A DNA stretch of 64,000 nt, from NCBI RefSeq assembly GCF_022539315.1, contig NC_066343.1, positions 49,500,973 through 49,564,972 on the forward strand, read 5' to 3'. Shown piece by piece: positions 14,084 through 25,888 of the stretch. Under the pieces are notes generated by a model. It worked only from the letters and a program-made list of their open reading frames with translations, had not been told where the DNA came from and did no database searches. The first letter of the stretch is position 1, and every line of letters starts with the position of its first letter. This DNA is from Serinus canaria. Taxonomy: Eukaryota > Chordata > Aves > Passeriformes > Fringillidae. The translations under genes and the position numbers were made by a program.

Positions 14084-17000
14084 GGTGTCTGTTTTTCATT
14101 CTACTACATTCAATTTTTCTGCCTCCACCATTTACAGTTTAATTCACATTAAAATACATTTTTAATAAAAAGTTTTAAAGGAGTCTCTGGGATGAATTTT
14201 TGGCTTTGAATTCTTATTTTTAACAAAACATTGGCAGTATAAAAACAACCTACAGACTCTGATGCAACTTACAGACATCTGTCTGCCCACATGCAAATCA
14301 GGTACAGCCAAAGGGCTCTCCTGAGGTCCTCAGTACCAGCACATCTCCTTTGTTGTCTCTGCTGCTGCCTCTGAGTTTGACAAGCTGAATAGCAGTCTCT
14401 TGCATAGAAACTGAAATGCAAACATATTTCCTTCAGTTTTTCTAGGAAATAACTACCTTTCTTTTATTTTGCTAGTTTCTGTTACACGGAGAAATGGTTT
14501 TAATTTTTTTTTCCTTGCATCTTGCAGTCTCCTTTTCTATCCCTTCCCTGCAAACAGTGAGTACTGCATTTTACACTGAGCCGTGTAGATTTGTCCAACA
14601 GATTGTGCAATCACCATTGCAGCTACTGAAGAAAAAAATTATAACAAACTCCTTCTTCTCTTTTTCAAGCTCTGGGGTGCTTTATTCCAGGAGGGCATAA
14701 AGATTTTTTTTTCTTGAGGGAAATCCTCCTGTGCCTATCCCCCCCTCTGCTCTGTTCCTCCCTGTTAGCCAAGGGACAATTGCTGCAGGGTGGAAAGACA
14801 ATTTCAGCCTTTCCTGTTCTGCTTTTCTGCACACTGTGCTAGCTGTCACGTCCTTGCTCTGTTTTGCTTACAGATGTGCTGATTCCCTGGAAATTGTGTT
14901 GAAGGCATCAAGCTACACTAGGAGATCAGCTTTCCTCTCTTTCAAAGCCTTGTGTACTCTCATCTTGTTAATGATGACAGACGCACCCTTTCAAGCAGGC
15001 CTAGTGTCCACACTTCAGTTACTAATAATGAAAGAGGATCTTGTACAAGAATTTACCAAATTAACACTTATTTCATCTGGTTAACAGTTCAGGTTGACCT
15101 TGCTGGAGTTCTGGTTTCAGCATTAAGACAAAATGTAAAATACTCGGTCTGCAGTGCATCTCAGAATGTACTTAGCAGAAAGTGCAGATGATTGCTTCAC
15201 CACTCCCACCATTCACCTCAGTGTTTATTGTTGCAGCAGGCTGCTCAGAGACATAGCCCCTGCTGTGCTACGATGGCCAGCATCCTTCTGCCCTCAGATC
15301 AAGGGTGGCCAACTCTGGGACATAGTTCAGTGACAGAGAGAGGTTGGCATCACAAACCTAGCCCAATGAATAAGGGCATACGTGTTGACTTTATTGGCAA
15401 ACTCACTTCTCACTCTTAGCTTTTATACATGATAAACTTTAGAAGCCACAGCTCAGCTGAACTAACAACACATTCCACTCTTTTTCCCTTTGAAGAGAGG
15501 TAATTCCTTTGGATGAAGGGCTATCAGCTCCTGCTCTGATCTGACTTTCCCTTACCTTTTCTTTGTAGCTGTGGTACAATGACTGCTGACCATCCTCTGT
15601 CTTACTTACAGACATTAATATTTCATTTTGAAAGCATTCATTTAATAATTTTTAATGTCCTGGAAAAGCATAATTACCTCTGAGTTACTGTATACCTTGG
15701 ATATTTAAATCTGCTGAGTAAGCATGACAAAAAAAAGATCCAAAGGCACCAGACACCAGATCTGTTGTGAAAATCTCTTTTACATTCACCTGTTTGTTCT
15801 CAATAATCATGACAGAAGATGCCACCCAGTACTGCCCAGATCAAGAAGTGATTGTGCAAGATTTAAAAGTGCTGAAGCTGACTGTTTCTGATACAGTCAA
15901 AACACACATCTATTACATCAAAAAAAGACCTGTTTTCCCAGGAGCCCGAATGTTAAAAGTTTGAAGATGCAATAGAGGAGAATATGTATACAAACCATAT
16001 ATATGACTTCCTCAGAAACCATGTCTAAGTGGAACCAACACTAATATTAAGTATATGCAAAGTCTGAGGATTGTATTTGTTACCTTAAGAGATATTTAGT
16101 GATGCTTAGAGATGTTGGCTAGGTATCATCATCTTTTGTCTTGGAAAACCTACAAATCAAAGGAATTTTAAATATGTTAGCACAAATTAAATGATCAATG
16201 ATTTCCTAAGTGAGACTGCATGTTCTTGTTACTGTGCTCATCTCCTACTCATTTGGCATATCTGCACTACTGTGGATTTCAGTGGTCATGCACTTGACTA
16301 ATGGTTTTAGAAAGAAGATTGCCAGCATGCACAGAAAGTTGCACTCGGTGCATTCAATCAATCTAAAGAACACAGACAATGAAGGAATTTTACTACCTTT
16401 GGGGGTTTTAAACAAAGGCCTCTGTGGGGAAAAAAAAAAAATCCCAGGGTTTACTGAGCTAAAGGTTGTGTCTAAAAAATAATTTAGTATTTTTTTGTTT
16501 TAACAGAATTCTTGTTAATGATTCTGGCCACAATTTCAGGACATACATCAATGTTGGTGTAGTTGTTGATGCAGGCAGTTACTTCAGGACCCACAGCAAT
16601 ACCAAAAAAGCATTCCACATCATGTCCATGAATTCACACATATAGATTTTTCATGGCTCCCTAGGAAATCTCTGTTAGAGTTTTGAATGTATATGGGTAA
16701 AACGTGATTATAAATTTTTTTCAGTGCAGCAGAAACATGCAAAACTACTTGTTTTTATTTTATGCAATATCATCCTATTTGTATACTCATTTGAGCAAAA
16801 ATGCCAGGTTAGACAACTCCTAGTAGAAATACTGTATTTTTTGGAAGCAGGTATGTAGAGGTCATGCCCTGATGCATGACCTGTCACACAATGTCATACC
16901 AGTGAATTCTGTGAGATAGCAACTACTCAGAAAGGAGATGGCACCATGTCAAGTTGCCAGCATCCAAACAGTACTAGGCCACTGGTGTTAAGGTTAGCAG

Positions 17001-20000
17001 TATTGAATGGTCAAGTTCTAAATTCCATGGCTGTATTTAAAGCTTGCACATTTCTCTGTCACCCCAAAAGACTGAAGTTGAGACTCCTTCTGTGTGGCTG
17101 ACATGGTGCTGAAGCCTGCTGCTACAGCCTTGGTTTATATTTATCTTCAAAGCACAGGATTGCTGATGTGATGCCAGCAAATCATCTTTTGACGCTGTAA
17201 ATTGAAGTTTTGTGGGCTTATTTCTGGAAAATCTACCAGACATGGTACCATTCACATCAAGGAAATTTCTCATTGGACTCCCCACTAGAAGCGCTTTCAG
17301 TGCATACCCTAGCTAAACCTTTGTATCTTTGACTGCAGTGATTTACACCCACCTTCCCCTAGAGTATATAATTCTCTCTCTCCAAAATGTTCATCTTGTT
17401 AATACCAATGTAAGTCTGGATGATAATTCATTTGAGTCATAGAAATAATTCATTTGGACCTTAATGTGATTTTTCTATCAAGCCATGAAATCTGATTTTT
17501 TTTCCCGTCACCATGTCCAACTGATTGAATGTGTTTTCTGTCTTTGTGATTTACACTGTACCTAATTGTAGCATGAACAGGTTTGTTTCTCAGAAATAAC
17601 TAACAGGTGTACAATTATGTGCACTCACATTACTCCCATCCGGGTGATTTCACACTCCATATCCAAATGCAGCAGCTTATTTTTCTTTTTTTGGCAAGTG
17701 GTTGAAAACTAACTCAAGGTGGAATGTTCCCTGCTGGAAATCAAACTGCAAGCATGATACCACACTGTGGTCTTAAAACAATGTTTGCTTCATGTTGTAA
17801 AGCACCATAAAAAGTTGTCAGTTGAGTGACATCATTATTTGTGTGTCCCACAAAGTGTTATGAAGACAGATCACTGCCTATGCAATTATATGGAATCATA
17901 TCAGTGATGATGCTCCAGGCAATTTTCTATATTCTTTAGCAGAACATAGAGTGCACAAGATGCGAATTGTGTGACATTTAGAGAATCATGATTAAGAGTC
18001 AATGATTTCTTAAATAGATTTCGTAGAACATCTTAATTTTGTAGCTGGTTTTGAATTGCTATTGCTATTACACAAATTATATTACTTATATTAGATATGA
18101 AAATGGAAGACTGCTGTTTACTTTTGCTCTTAGCAAAATCAGCTCCCTAAATTGAAGCTGTTTTTCCAAGTGCTTCATTCCTGAAGTCCTTCTTCTAGCT
18201 TCTTTTCTTTGTAGATCTGTGGGATAGGTCACTGTGTGCTCAAGTACCAAGTTACAGAGGCAGTTTGACTTCTGAAGTGGATGAAGTTGTGATCACAAGG
18301 CCTGCAGGGACAGGAAAAGTCATCATTTTAGGCAAAGCATTTGCTTATGTTTTTAGTGTTTGTGACGTATCTTTTGTCACCTGTTTTCTTTAAAGCTAGT
18401 TGACTCATCTGTATTTCTTGATGCTGAACACTACCTGGAACAGAAACTAGAAGACTTCTTGCCATCTTGCTTTTTCCTTCATCATGTCATAACCTTCTGC
18501 AATGCCTTTAAGATTACTTCTATGTACATTTGCCTAGCATCGAAGAAAATTTTGTAATGTGGAAAATCTCTTTACTCTGTTGTCCTAATCAGAAGTGTAC
18601 AGCATGGGTTCTGAGCATTAAATTTTCCCTTTCTTCAGTTGTGTCCCTGATTTCTCTCCTGCTGGAAAGCTAGCTAAGAAAATTTCAGACTCTGCTACCA
18701 CTGGTATGTACTGATATGAGAAACACAAAATTAGTGTAAGTTAAAACTGTTCCTGAAGCATATTACAAAAGGATACCTGGTGGCCCGTATTATTTCAAAA
18801 GCTGTTAGGACTTATATAATTTATATTTCCTATTAAACAGATTTCCAAGTGACTCTAACTGAGAGAAAGAAGCTATCAGAGGTACATGAAGTGAATTGAG
18901 GGAGGTTAAGAATCTGCAGGAGATACATGCAACTGTGTCTCCAGTTTGTCCACTGTGAGATCGATCAGCATTTGTAACACACGGGCTGCATGTGAGACAG
19001 GCAAGAAGACCAAAACAGAACAAAATGCACAAATGAGATGATTTTAAGAAGTCAGAGAAACTGAGGCCAAAGACCGTATTCCAAAATCAAGAATCTGTAG
19101 CATTCTTTATAAAGCCTACCACTCCTGTATTTAATGAATAATTCTGCAGACTTCAGTCTTCCAGGCTTTATAAAGAACAAAGAGGAGGCAAAATACTGTG
19201 AGACCTCCAAGAAAAAGCTCAAACTGTGTGGCTGCCCTCCAGAGGATGGTTCTTCCCTGGTTTTGTTCTACAATAATTGGTAACAATTGGCCTTGCAAAA
19301 AGGCTAAGCACATAAGGCATCGGTTCAGTATTTTGTACACCATTCAGGGTTTTCTAAACAAGTTGCTCTAGTGTGTTCCCTGAAATGGATTTCCCCCTTT
19401 GAGTTTGCAGGTTCCTGTCTCCTTTAGAGGACAAATCCCTTCAAACAGCTGATCTGCTTTACTCATTCCCAGAGGGAGTGCGGGCTGGGTAGTGCTCCTT
19501 CCAGGGCTGATTTAGGCAAGTTGGCCAGGTGGGCTGCATGGGGCAGCCATACCTGAAAGGAGGCATTACAAGGCAGCTGGATTGCTACTACAAAGGAAAA
19601 AAAACAACTAATGTTTCTTTCAGGTGAGGAATCTGGTAACCTACTCTCTCCATGAGAAAAGTCCTTATTTTCTTCAAGAGTCAGAGACCTTTCTGTGCAC
19701 CAGCAAGCACAGAACTCCTTTCCCCTGTCTTCCCTCACATCTTCACTCAGCACTAATGCAAAGCTGAATTTTCAGTCTATGACAGCCTGGATATCAAGGC
19801 ATGGAAAGGGCTGTTTATCCTGTTGCTATCCTGGTATTTTATAGCGTCTGGTCAAATTTCAGGCACGGCCACGTATCTGCAGCATGGAGATTTAAATGAT
19901 TTTCAGCCAGTCAGAGAGACAAGCAATTTTCATCTCTCAAAGAGGATAATGTGGAGAACTGTAACTTTTTTATGCACCTTGTGAGACACATTTGGAACAG

Positions 20001-20371
20001 TTTATGTTATCTCAGCTCCCATGTCATATGCTGCTTGTTGACAAAACCTTCAGTACAATGGTGATGGCATGCTTGCTAGCATCTCTTGCAAGCTGGTGTA
20101 CCAAGAGTTGAAGAGACTGAAAAATATCAGCTGTAGGACTGTGCAACAATAATAAATGTCATCAACAGTCCTGAGTGTAGACAGAAATCTTCAAGGAAAA
20201 TGGAAGAGGTTTGTGTAGCTCTTTGTTCTGTATGTATCAGGAAAAGAAAGCCATCTCGTTTTGGAGAGCTATTGGCAAGAGAACCAGAGGGTTACCTGGG
20301 CATAGGGTAAAATACACATAAACAAACTCACATAAGGCCCACAATTTGGCCACTGAAAAAGCAAAAGCATG

Positions 20372-20405
20372 GGGAATGCTGCTCAGGTGGGAATGCTGCT
20401 CAGGT
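20372..20405. repeat. 17-bp tandem duplication
   Basis: GGGAATGCTGCTCAGGT occurs twice in exact tandem (20372-20388 and 20389-20405). It lies about 65 bases upstream of the CR1 copy that follows. The identity of the copies points to a recent slippage or end-joining event. Confidence 0.9.
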
Positions 20406-20469
20406 TAGAATGCAATATTTTGAAGCTGATCAGTGCAAAGGTCATCAGAAAGGATCCATAGGGCCCAAT

Positions 20470-20767
20470 TCACCATCTCAGTCTCCAACAATAACCAGTG
20501 GCAGGAGAAAGGTGCACAAATTCAAACTGAGAGAAGGTTTAGATTAGATATTAGGAAGAAATCCTTTTTTGTGATAGTTATTGGCTGCCCAGAGAAGTTG
20601 TATATGCCCCATCTCTGGCAGTATCCAAGGCCAGGTTGATCTGACCAGGCACATCCAGCTCTTCTGATCTTGTAGTAGGTGTCCCTACCCATGGCAGGGG
20701 TTGAACTGTATGGTCTCTGAGGTCCCTTTCAAGCCAAGCCATTCTGTGATACTGAAATTCTGTGAAA
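20470..20767 (+). mobile_element. CR1 LINE, 3' end
   Basis: Plus-strand CR1 3' terminus. In order, it shows the end of ORF2 and the 3' UTR: 'tttagattagatattaggaagaaatc', 'ggctgcccagagaagttg', 'atgccccatctctggcagtatccaaggccaggttgatc', 'ggtgtccctacccatggcagggg', 'ggtccctttcaagccaagccattctgtga'. It closes with two ATTCTGTGA-type copies, the terminal octamer-like repeat recognised by CR1 reverse transcriptase. Several substitutions and small indels are present. The 5' edge near 20470-20490 is soft. Confidence 0.92.
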
Positions 20768-20792
20768 CCATCGTGGACCATAGTTCTTTGCA

Positions 20793-20824
20793 AGAAGTTG
20801 GCAATGCCAGAAGTTGGCAATGCC
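20793..20824. repeat. 16-bp exact tandem duplication
   Basis: AGAAGTTGGCAATGCC is repeated exactly at 20793-20808 and 20809-20824, about 25 bases after the CR1 3' end. It is one of three short tandem repeats clustered around this insertion. Confidence 0.9.
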
Positions 20825-20865
20825 AGTGAAGAGAATTCAGAAATTGTGTAATGCAGTTACTGCCT

Positions 20866-20896
20866 GAGGAGGAGGAGGAGGAGGAGGAGGAGGAGG
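20866..20896. repeat. (GAG)n trinucleotide microsatellite
   Basis: About ten uninterrupted GAG/GGA units. The tract is purine-rich on the plus strand and could form a G-tetrad-type structure. It is not in a credible coding frame. Confidence 0.95.
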
Positions 20897-23479
20897 CAGA
20901 AGGCTTTTATACCTTGTACACCTGTCTTCTCTGATGGTACAAGAGTACCATTCTCCCATCAGAATTTCTCCCTGGAGAAACATTGTAGGGAACAGACTGT
21001 CACCCTGAAATAGGATGAGCTGTATATTAAGTTATACTTGGGGCTGGTAGGCAAGCCTAAAAGCACCAGAATCATTGATACTGTTCTGAAACAAGTTACA
21101 GACTCTGTAAGGTAAGTAGGAAATTTTAGGCTGTTACAATGATGTGTTTTTCAGTCATGGACTGTCTGAACTGGATATGCCTGTTAACAGCAAGAGACTG
21201 TGACATTTGGTTTAAAACAGGAACAAAGAACCCACAGTAGTTCCTGCAGGCTGTGAATTTGTGGAGTCTCTGTGGTGGAGAAGTGGACTATAATAATTGG
21301 GAAGAACACTACACAGGTCTCAGTGGGTCCCACCTGTGCTGAGATGGTCCCACTGTCACACTGTTTACTGCCCCAGGAGATTTCAGACTGTCATGCACAG
21401 AAACAACAGAAGAGAGAGGTATGCATTATCCTACTGTTGCCCTCACAGCCACATTAGAAGAACTAGAGTCAGAGGAGATGAACAAATACATCTCCCATTA
21501 AGAAAACAAATGCTAAGGGAGAAGGCAAACACTAAATACTTTTAAATTTTTTTGATCAGTCAGGAATACATCCATCAGCACTTGTTCAACCACTTACTTG
21601 TGAAACAATATTTACCCAGGCCACTGTTTGGGTAACCCTTGGTATCCAAAGGATTTTGATTTAACATGGGTAGTCTTTGTGTTGATATGAAAGGTCTGCA
21701 GAAGTGATACTTTGGTCTGATAGGAAAAAAGTGGTAAATAAGGACAAGTGGAGGCCTCAGCCTTCCTTTTAGTAATATATTGTGCTGTTGAACCAAGGTG
21801 ATACTGGGCATCATAGAACCAAATATCTGAGAGAGTGGTCAGGGGTAAGGTGCATCACAGTCTGAGGGGCTGTGAGTGTGTGGGAGGACCAGTATAATGT
21901 TATCAGGTGCCAGAGGGTTAGGGAAGCCATTCATACAAATGCTTCCTCTAACCTAGAAGAAAAAATAGTGAAAAGGCTTAAAGCTGAGAAAAAACACGAG
22001 TTAGCTTCTCATTCAGAGTGTTGCTAAGTACTGTGCTATCCCAGACAGATTGTTTTCAGAACCCCAGCTATGTCTGTTTGTAGCTTACACAGATTTGCTA
22101 ACAACACACAGCAGTCTGCAAGGCAAATACATCAGCGGTTTTTTTCAGTGAGCCAAATTTGTGCCTCTGGTGACAGTCCCACTGGACTTGGGTCAGGGAG
22201 CAATACTGCTAAGTGCCCAGAGCTGTGATGTATGAGTTCAGAACATTTTGGCTCTGCAGAGCTGAGCCTTCCCAAGCAGCAGCCCCCACAGACTGGGAGC
22301 AGAGAGCAGGGCTGCTGCAGGAATGTCCAAACAATAATAGGTACCTACAGGGCTGTTTCCCTTGAGGCTGTGGTGAAGGATCTCACAGAGAGGGGCTGTT
22401 TCTCCCTAAAGCTCTCTCTTGAACAGCTTTTCCTTCAAACTCCACAAAATGCAAATCCTGCCTCATTAAGGGGTCACCAAGGTAAAGTAACCACCACAAG
22501 GTACTTGTGATACTTTGGAGCCGGCCTCACGTTGCTGTGACTGTTTCCATGGCTGGGGGAGACTTTCAGACCAGGTGTATTTATCAAATTCACTCTCTTT
22601 AAATTTATTTTGGTTTAGCCTTTCAACTCTTTCTACATATTAAAAAGAGATCCAAAAAAAGCATTGGTTATTATTTTTTTAGGCAGAAAATGGTAAGAAA
22701 AAATGTCCTGGTTTCAGAAAAATAGGAGTCTTATGTATAAGAGAGTCTGTAAAATATCCTGTCACGAGTGAGAAAGCAGACATATTAATACATTCAAGGA
22801 ACTGAAATCGAGTTCAGCAGAGCCTGGTAATAAGTATAATCATTCATCTTTTAATTCCTTGACTCCTGAACAGCTAAGTTTTTGTGCTTTATTTTGAACT
22901 TCAGCATGTCTTCTGCCATGGTCTCACTGAACATCTTTTTTCAGGAGCTAACAGAAAATATCTCTATGAGAATGTTTTTCATGGGTGTCAAAGACTGTAG
23001 GGTGAATAAGTAGGATAGGATGGCGTAGTGTCTAGCAGGAAGAAGATGAAGGGTGATGGATGGAACAGATTCACCAAACAGTTGTTTGCAAAGAGGAGGT
23101 CCTTGGTAACGTCAATATCAAGAATGACTTGCAAAGCCAGTGCTGCTTCATTCAGCCCAGAAAGGGACATTGGCTCTGAGGAGAAAGGAATGCAGAACTT
23201 AGGGTATAACCCTGTTTGTATGGCCCAGTGTCTGCTCAGGAAGAGAGGACTTGCTTGTGACTGAAATGGAGCAAGAAAACCAGATGTCTCTTTTTGGTCA
23301 TACCACATTTTCCTTTACAGTGCCATGGGAGCTGCAGGAGTTGGGGCATTCCCGAAACAAACCTGTGTCTAAGCCTGCTCCAAGGCCCAAGGACACCCAC
23401 CATCCACAGCAGGGGTAAAGATCCATGCTTGGACATACAAGTTCCTGCTGAGGTAAGGCTTTAACCCAAACTTCAGAGC

Positions 23480-23505
23480 TTGCTCATACTTCAAAGTATG
23501 AGCAA
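23480..23505. repeat. Near-perfect 26-bp palindrome
   Basis: TTGCTCATACTT (23480-23491) and AAGTATGAGCAA (23494-23505) are exact reverse complements separated by two bases (CA). Possible origins are a template-switch mutation or a dimeric-protein binding site. The sequence alone does not decide. Confidence 0.85.
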
Positions 23506-24676
23506 ACCTTCACGGGGAGAACCAGTTTCCTCTCTGCCTGCAGACTGCTGGTGCTGCAAACAGGAGACAGGAGTCTCTGCAGACCTGGGATTCAAGAAAA
23601 TCTTCCTGAGAGATTGCTGACCAATCCTTGGAAGGCTTTAACCTATTCATATTCCCTTCAGGAAGGAATTGCAGTAGCCTGTGTCTCATGAGCAGGCATG
23701 AGGCTTTAGAAGCATAACATGGACACTCTGTGTCAGTAGTCATGGGCAGGAATTCCCACAGGAAGTCTGTGGGATTCAAAAGTCTGTTGATTTGATGTAT
23801 AAGTGCTACTTTCTTCTTCCAGTATGGATGTAACCCTATTTCTCAGCCTGGCTGTTGGCAAAGTGACGATACAACTTACCTATGACATGTGGCAGTAATA
23901 AGCCTCAAATAAATAATGCTTTCAAAGTGCTTTGCATTCCTTGAAAGGAATGTGTTGTACAAACACAAAATAATTCATTCAAACTTTATGTAAAGGTTGC
24001 ATTTATAAATGCTGCACAAGTGGGTAACAAATGATTAACAGATGTTGTAGCCATATTACAGAGATTAATGTATTTTAGATGGTTATAAACTATCTATGGA
24101 GTTGTTGGACTCTTTAAGGATCTGGAGAAGTAGATTAACCATGGATTAAAATATCAATCATGTGTTAAACTCATTTATAACATCACCCTTGGTAAAAAAA
24201 TATGAATTTACTTTCCAAGAGACTTCATTCATGGGAAAAAAATGCAATGGTGAATCAAGCCTGTCATTTCACTGTTACATGTAAGATGAGGGGAAGCATT
24301 ACACTTTGCTTTTAAAAGCTTCCTTTTGTTGATACAAAAGAATTCATGTAATGGGAATTACACATTTTAAGCCCCTCTTCTCTTACTCTAAGAAAGACTA
24401 ACTTCCCCTATGGCTGTGGATGAGGCTTTTTTCAGTCTTTTCCCACAGAACTATGAAAGTGAGTTTGTTGTATCACTCTCCTTAAAAATAGATACAAAGG
24501 AAAAGTCAGGTAGGTATAAAAATACAACACCTAAACCTCAAATTATTCAACTCACCCAAGGATCTAACACTAATGAAACTAGTAAGTAAAGTGGTAGCAA
24601 AGCCGCCTTTGTACCAAATTATTGCATTTAATCTGTCCTTTTCAGAAGTGCTGCTCCAATTCAACAATTCTTATTT

Positions 24677-24727
24677 AAACACTTGAACTTTTTACATGTT
24701 GGTGTAAAAACACTTGAACTTTTTACA
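24677..24727. repeat. 20-bp direct repeat, period 31
   Basis: AAACACTTGAACTTTTTACA occurs at 24677-24696 and again at 24708-24727, separated by 11 bases. Within it, TTTTTACA and TGTAAAAA also form a short inverted pair around TGTTGG. Confidence 0.85.
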
Positions 24728-25746
24728 GCTTCTAAGTAGTCCTCATAGAATAATTACTCCAGCTTTTTAAGTTTTTCAGCATTCAGCCTTATCTTCATGT
24801 CGTCTGTTTTTCTAACATTTTAAAATTTCTATTTTATAGAAGCATTGATGAGGGCTTAATATTATTTACTAGCCATTGCATTATCCCTGCATGAAAAGGT
24901 CTGTTGCATACATGTTGCCTACTCTGATGAATATCCAGAATTAGTCAGTAAAGTTACAGGTGATTTGACACAGCAGCATAGAAAATATCTATAGGGTCTA
25001 AATAATATTTTTTGCCCCTATTTTACCTGGTAATGTTCATGGTGGTGGGAGTTGTTTCATCCTGAATCATTATCACCATAATCAATATATGGGGAAATCT
25101 CAATCTGTGGTTTAAATCAATTTATCTGCTGTCTTGCCTGGTCTAAAGGGCTTGGGAAGGGTGCATCCTGGTACCCTTTCCAGCATGCCAACAAGCACAT
25201 CATCTCTGGGCTCCTCTATTCACTAGCCACCAACTCTCTAAGCACAGAAAGAAATTGGTTCCTGCTGTGTATGTTGTATGAGTGAAGTAATGGATATTTG
25301 AGAAAGAATGAAAAATTTTCATGAGCACAGGCAGTGTAAGAGGGCCTGCACTGACCAGCTATCCACACAGTTTTATCAAAAACACCTCCCCGCTCCTATG
25401 TGTGCTGTGTCAGACACCACTAAATGACCACAGCTGGTAAACAAGGACTTGTATATAGCCTGTGGTAAACCGGATTAACTATCTGCATTGATCTTCTCTT
25501 CAGTTTAAATTTGTAAACTGTTCATCCTCCTTAGGTAGTACGCTCCAGTGCAGGTAACAAAACTTCACAGGGAGACCAAAAGACAATCCTGACTGACCCA
25601 CAGCTGTAGCATGTGACACTCTGAGAGGCATTGGTGCACAGAGTACTGCTTGAGACTGCTGCAATTATGGAATTAAAAGCTTAAGTCTGTTTGTGTTTGA
25701 ATGTTTCTTTTCCAACCATATGCAAAAATAAAGACTGCTTTTTACC

Positions 25747-25888
25747 TTTCTTTTCTTTTCTTTTCTTTTCTTTTCTTTTCTTTTCTTTTCTTTTCTTTTC
25801 TTTCTTTTCTTTTCTTTTCTTTCTTTTCTTTTCTTTTCTTTTCTTTTCTTTTCTTTTCTTTTCTTTTCTTTTCTTTTCTTTTCTTTTC
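25747..25888. repeat. (TTTTC)n microsatellite, 142 bp
   Basis: The tract is built from 26 TTTTC units and three shorter TTTC units (25747-25750, 25801-25804, 25820-25823). It is pure polypyrimidine on the plus strand and polypurine on the minus strand. Open frames across it (F/S/L-rich on plus, K/R/E-rich on minus) are artefacts of the repeat. Such mirror-symmetric tracts can adopt triplex DNA and vary in length between individuals. Confidence 0.98.

Larger units (their letters stand above)
12956..20469. other. Unique non-coding sequence
   Basis: No gene or transposon is recognised. A mildly GC-richer patch lies at about 13000-13260. It carries a good splice-donor-like string (GAG|GTGAGT, GT at 13014-13015) but no convincing exon. 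A 10-bp-arm hairpin lies at 14059-14083. Short A or T runs occur near 14014 and 16430. The rest is ordinary AT-rich sequence without long open frames. Confidence 0.55.
20897..25746. other. Unique non-coding sequence
   Basis: No gene or transposon recognised. The stretch contains a near-perfect palindrome at 23480-23505 and a 31-bp-period direct duplication at 24677-24727. Open frames of up to about 106 codons show no recognisable product. Confidence 0.55.
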
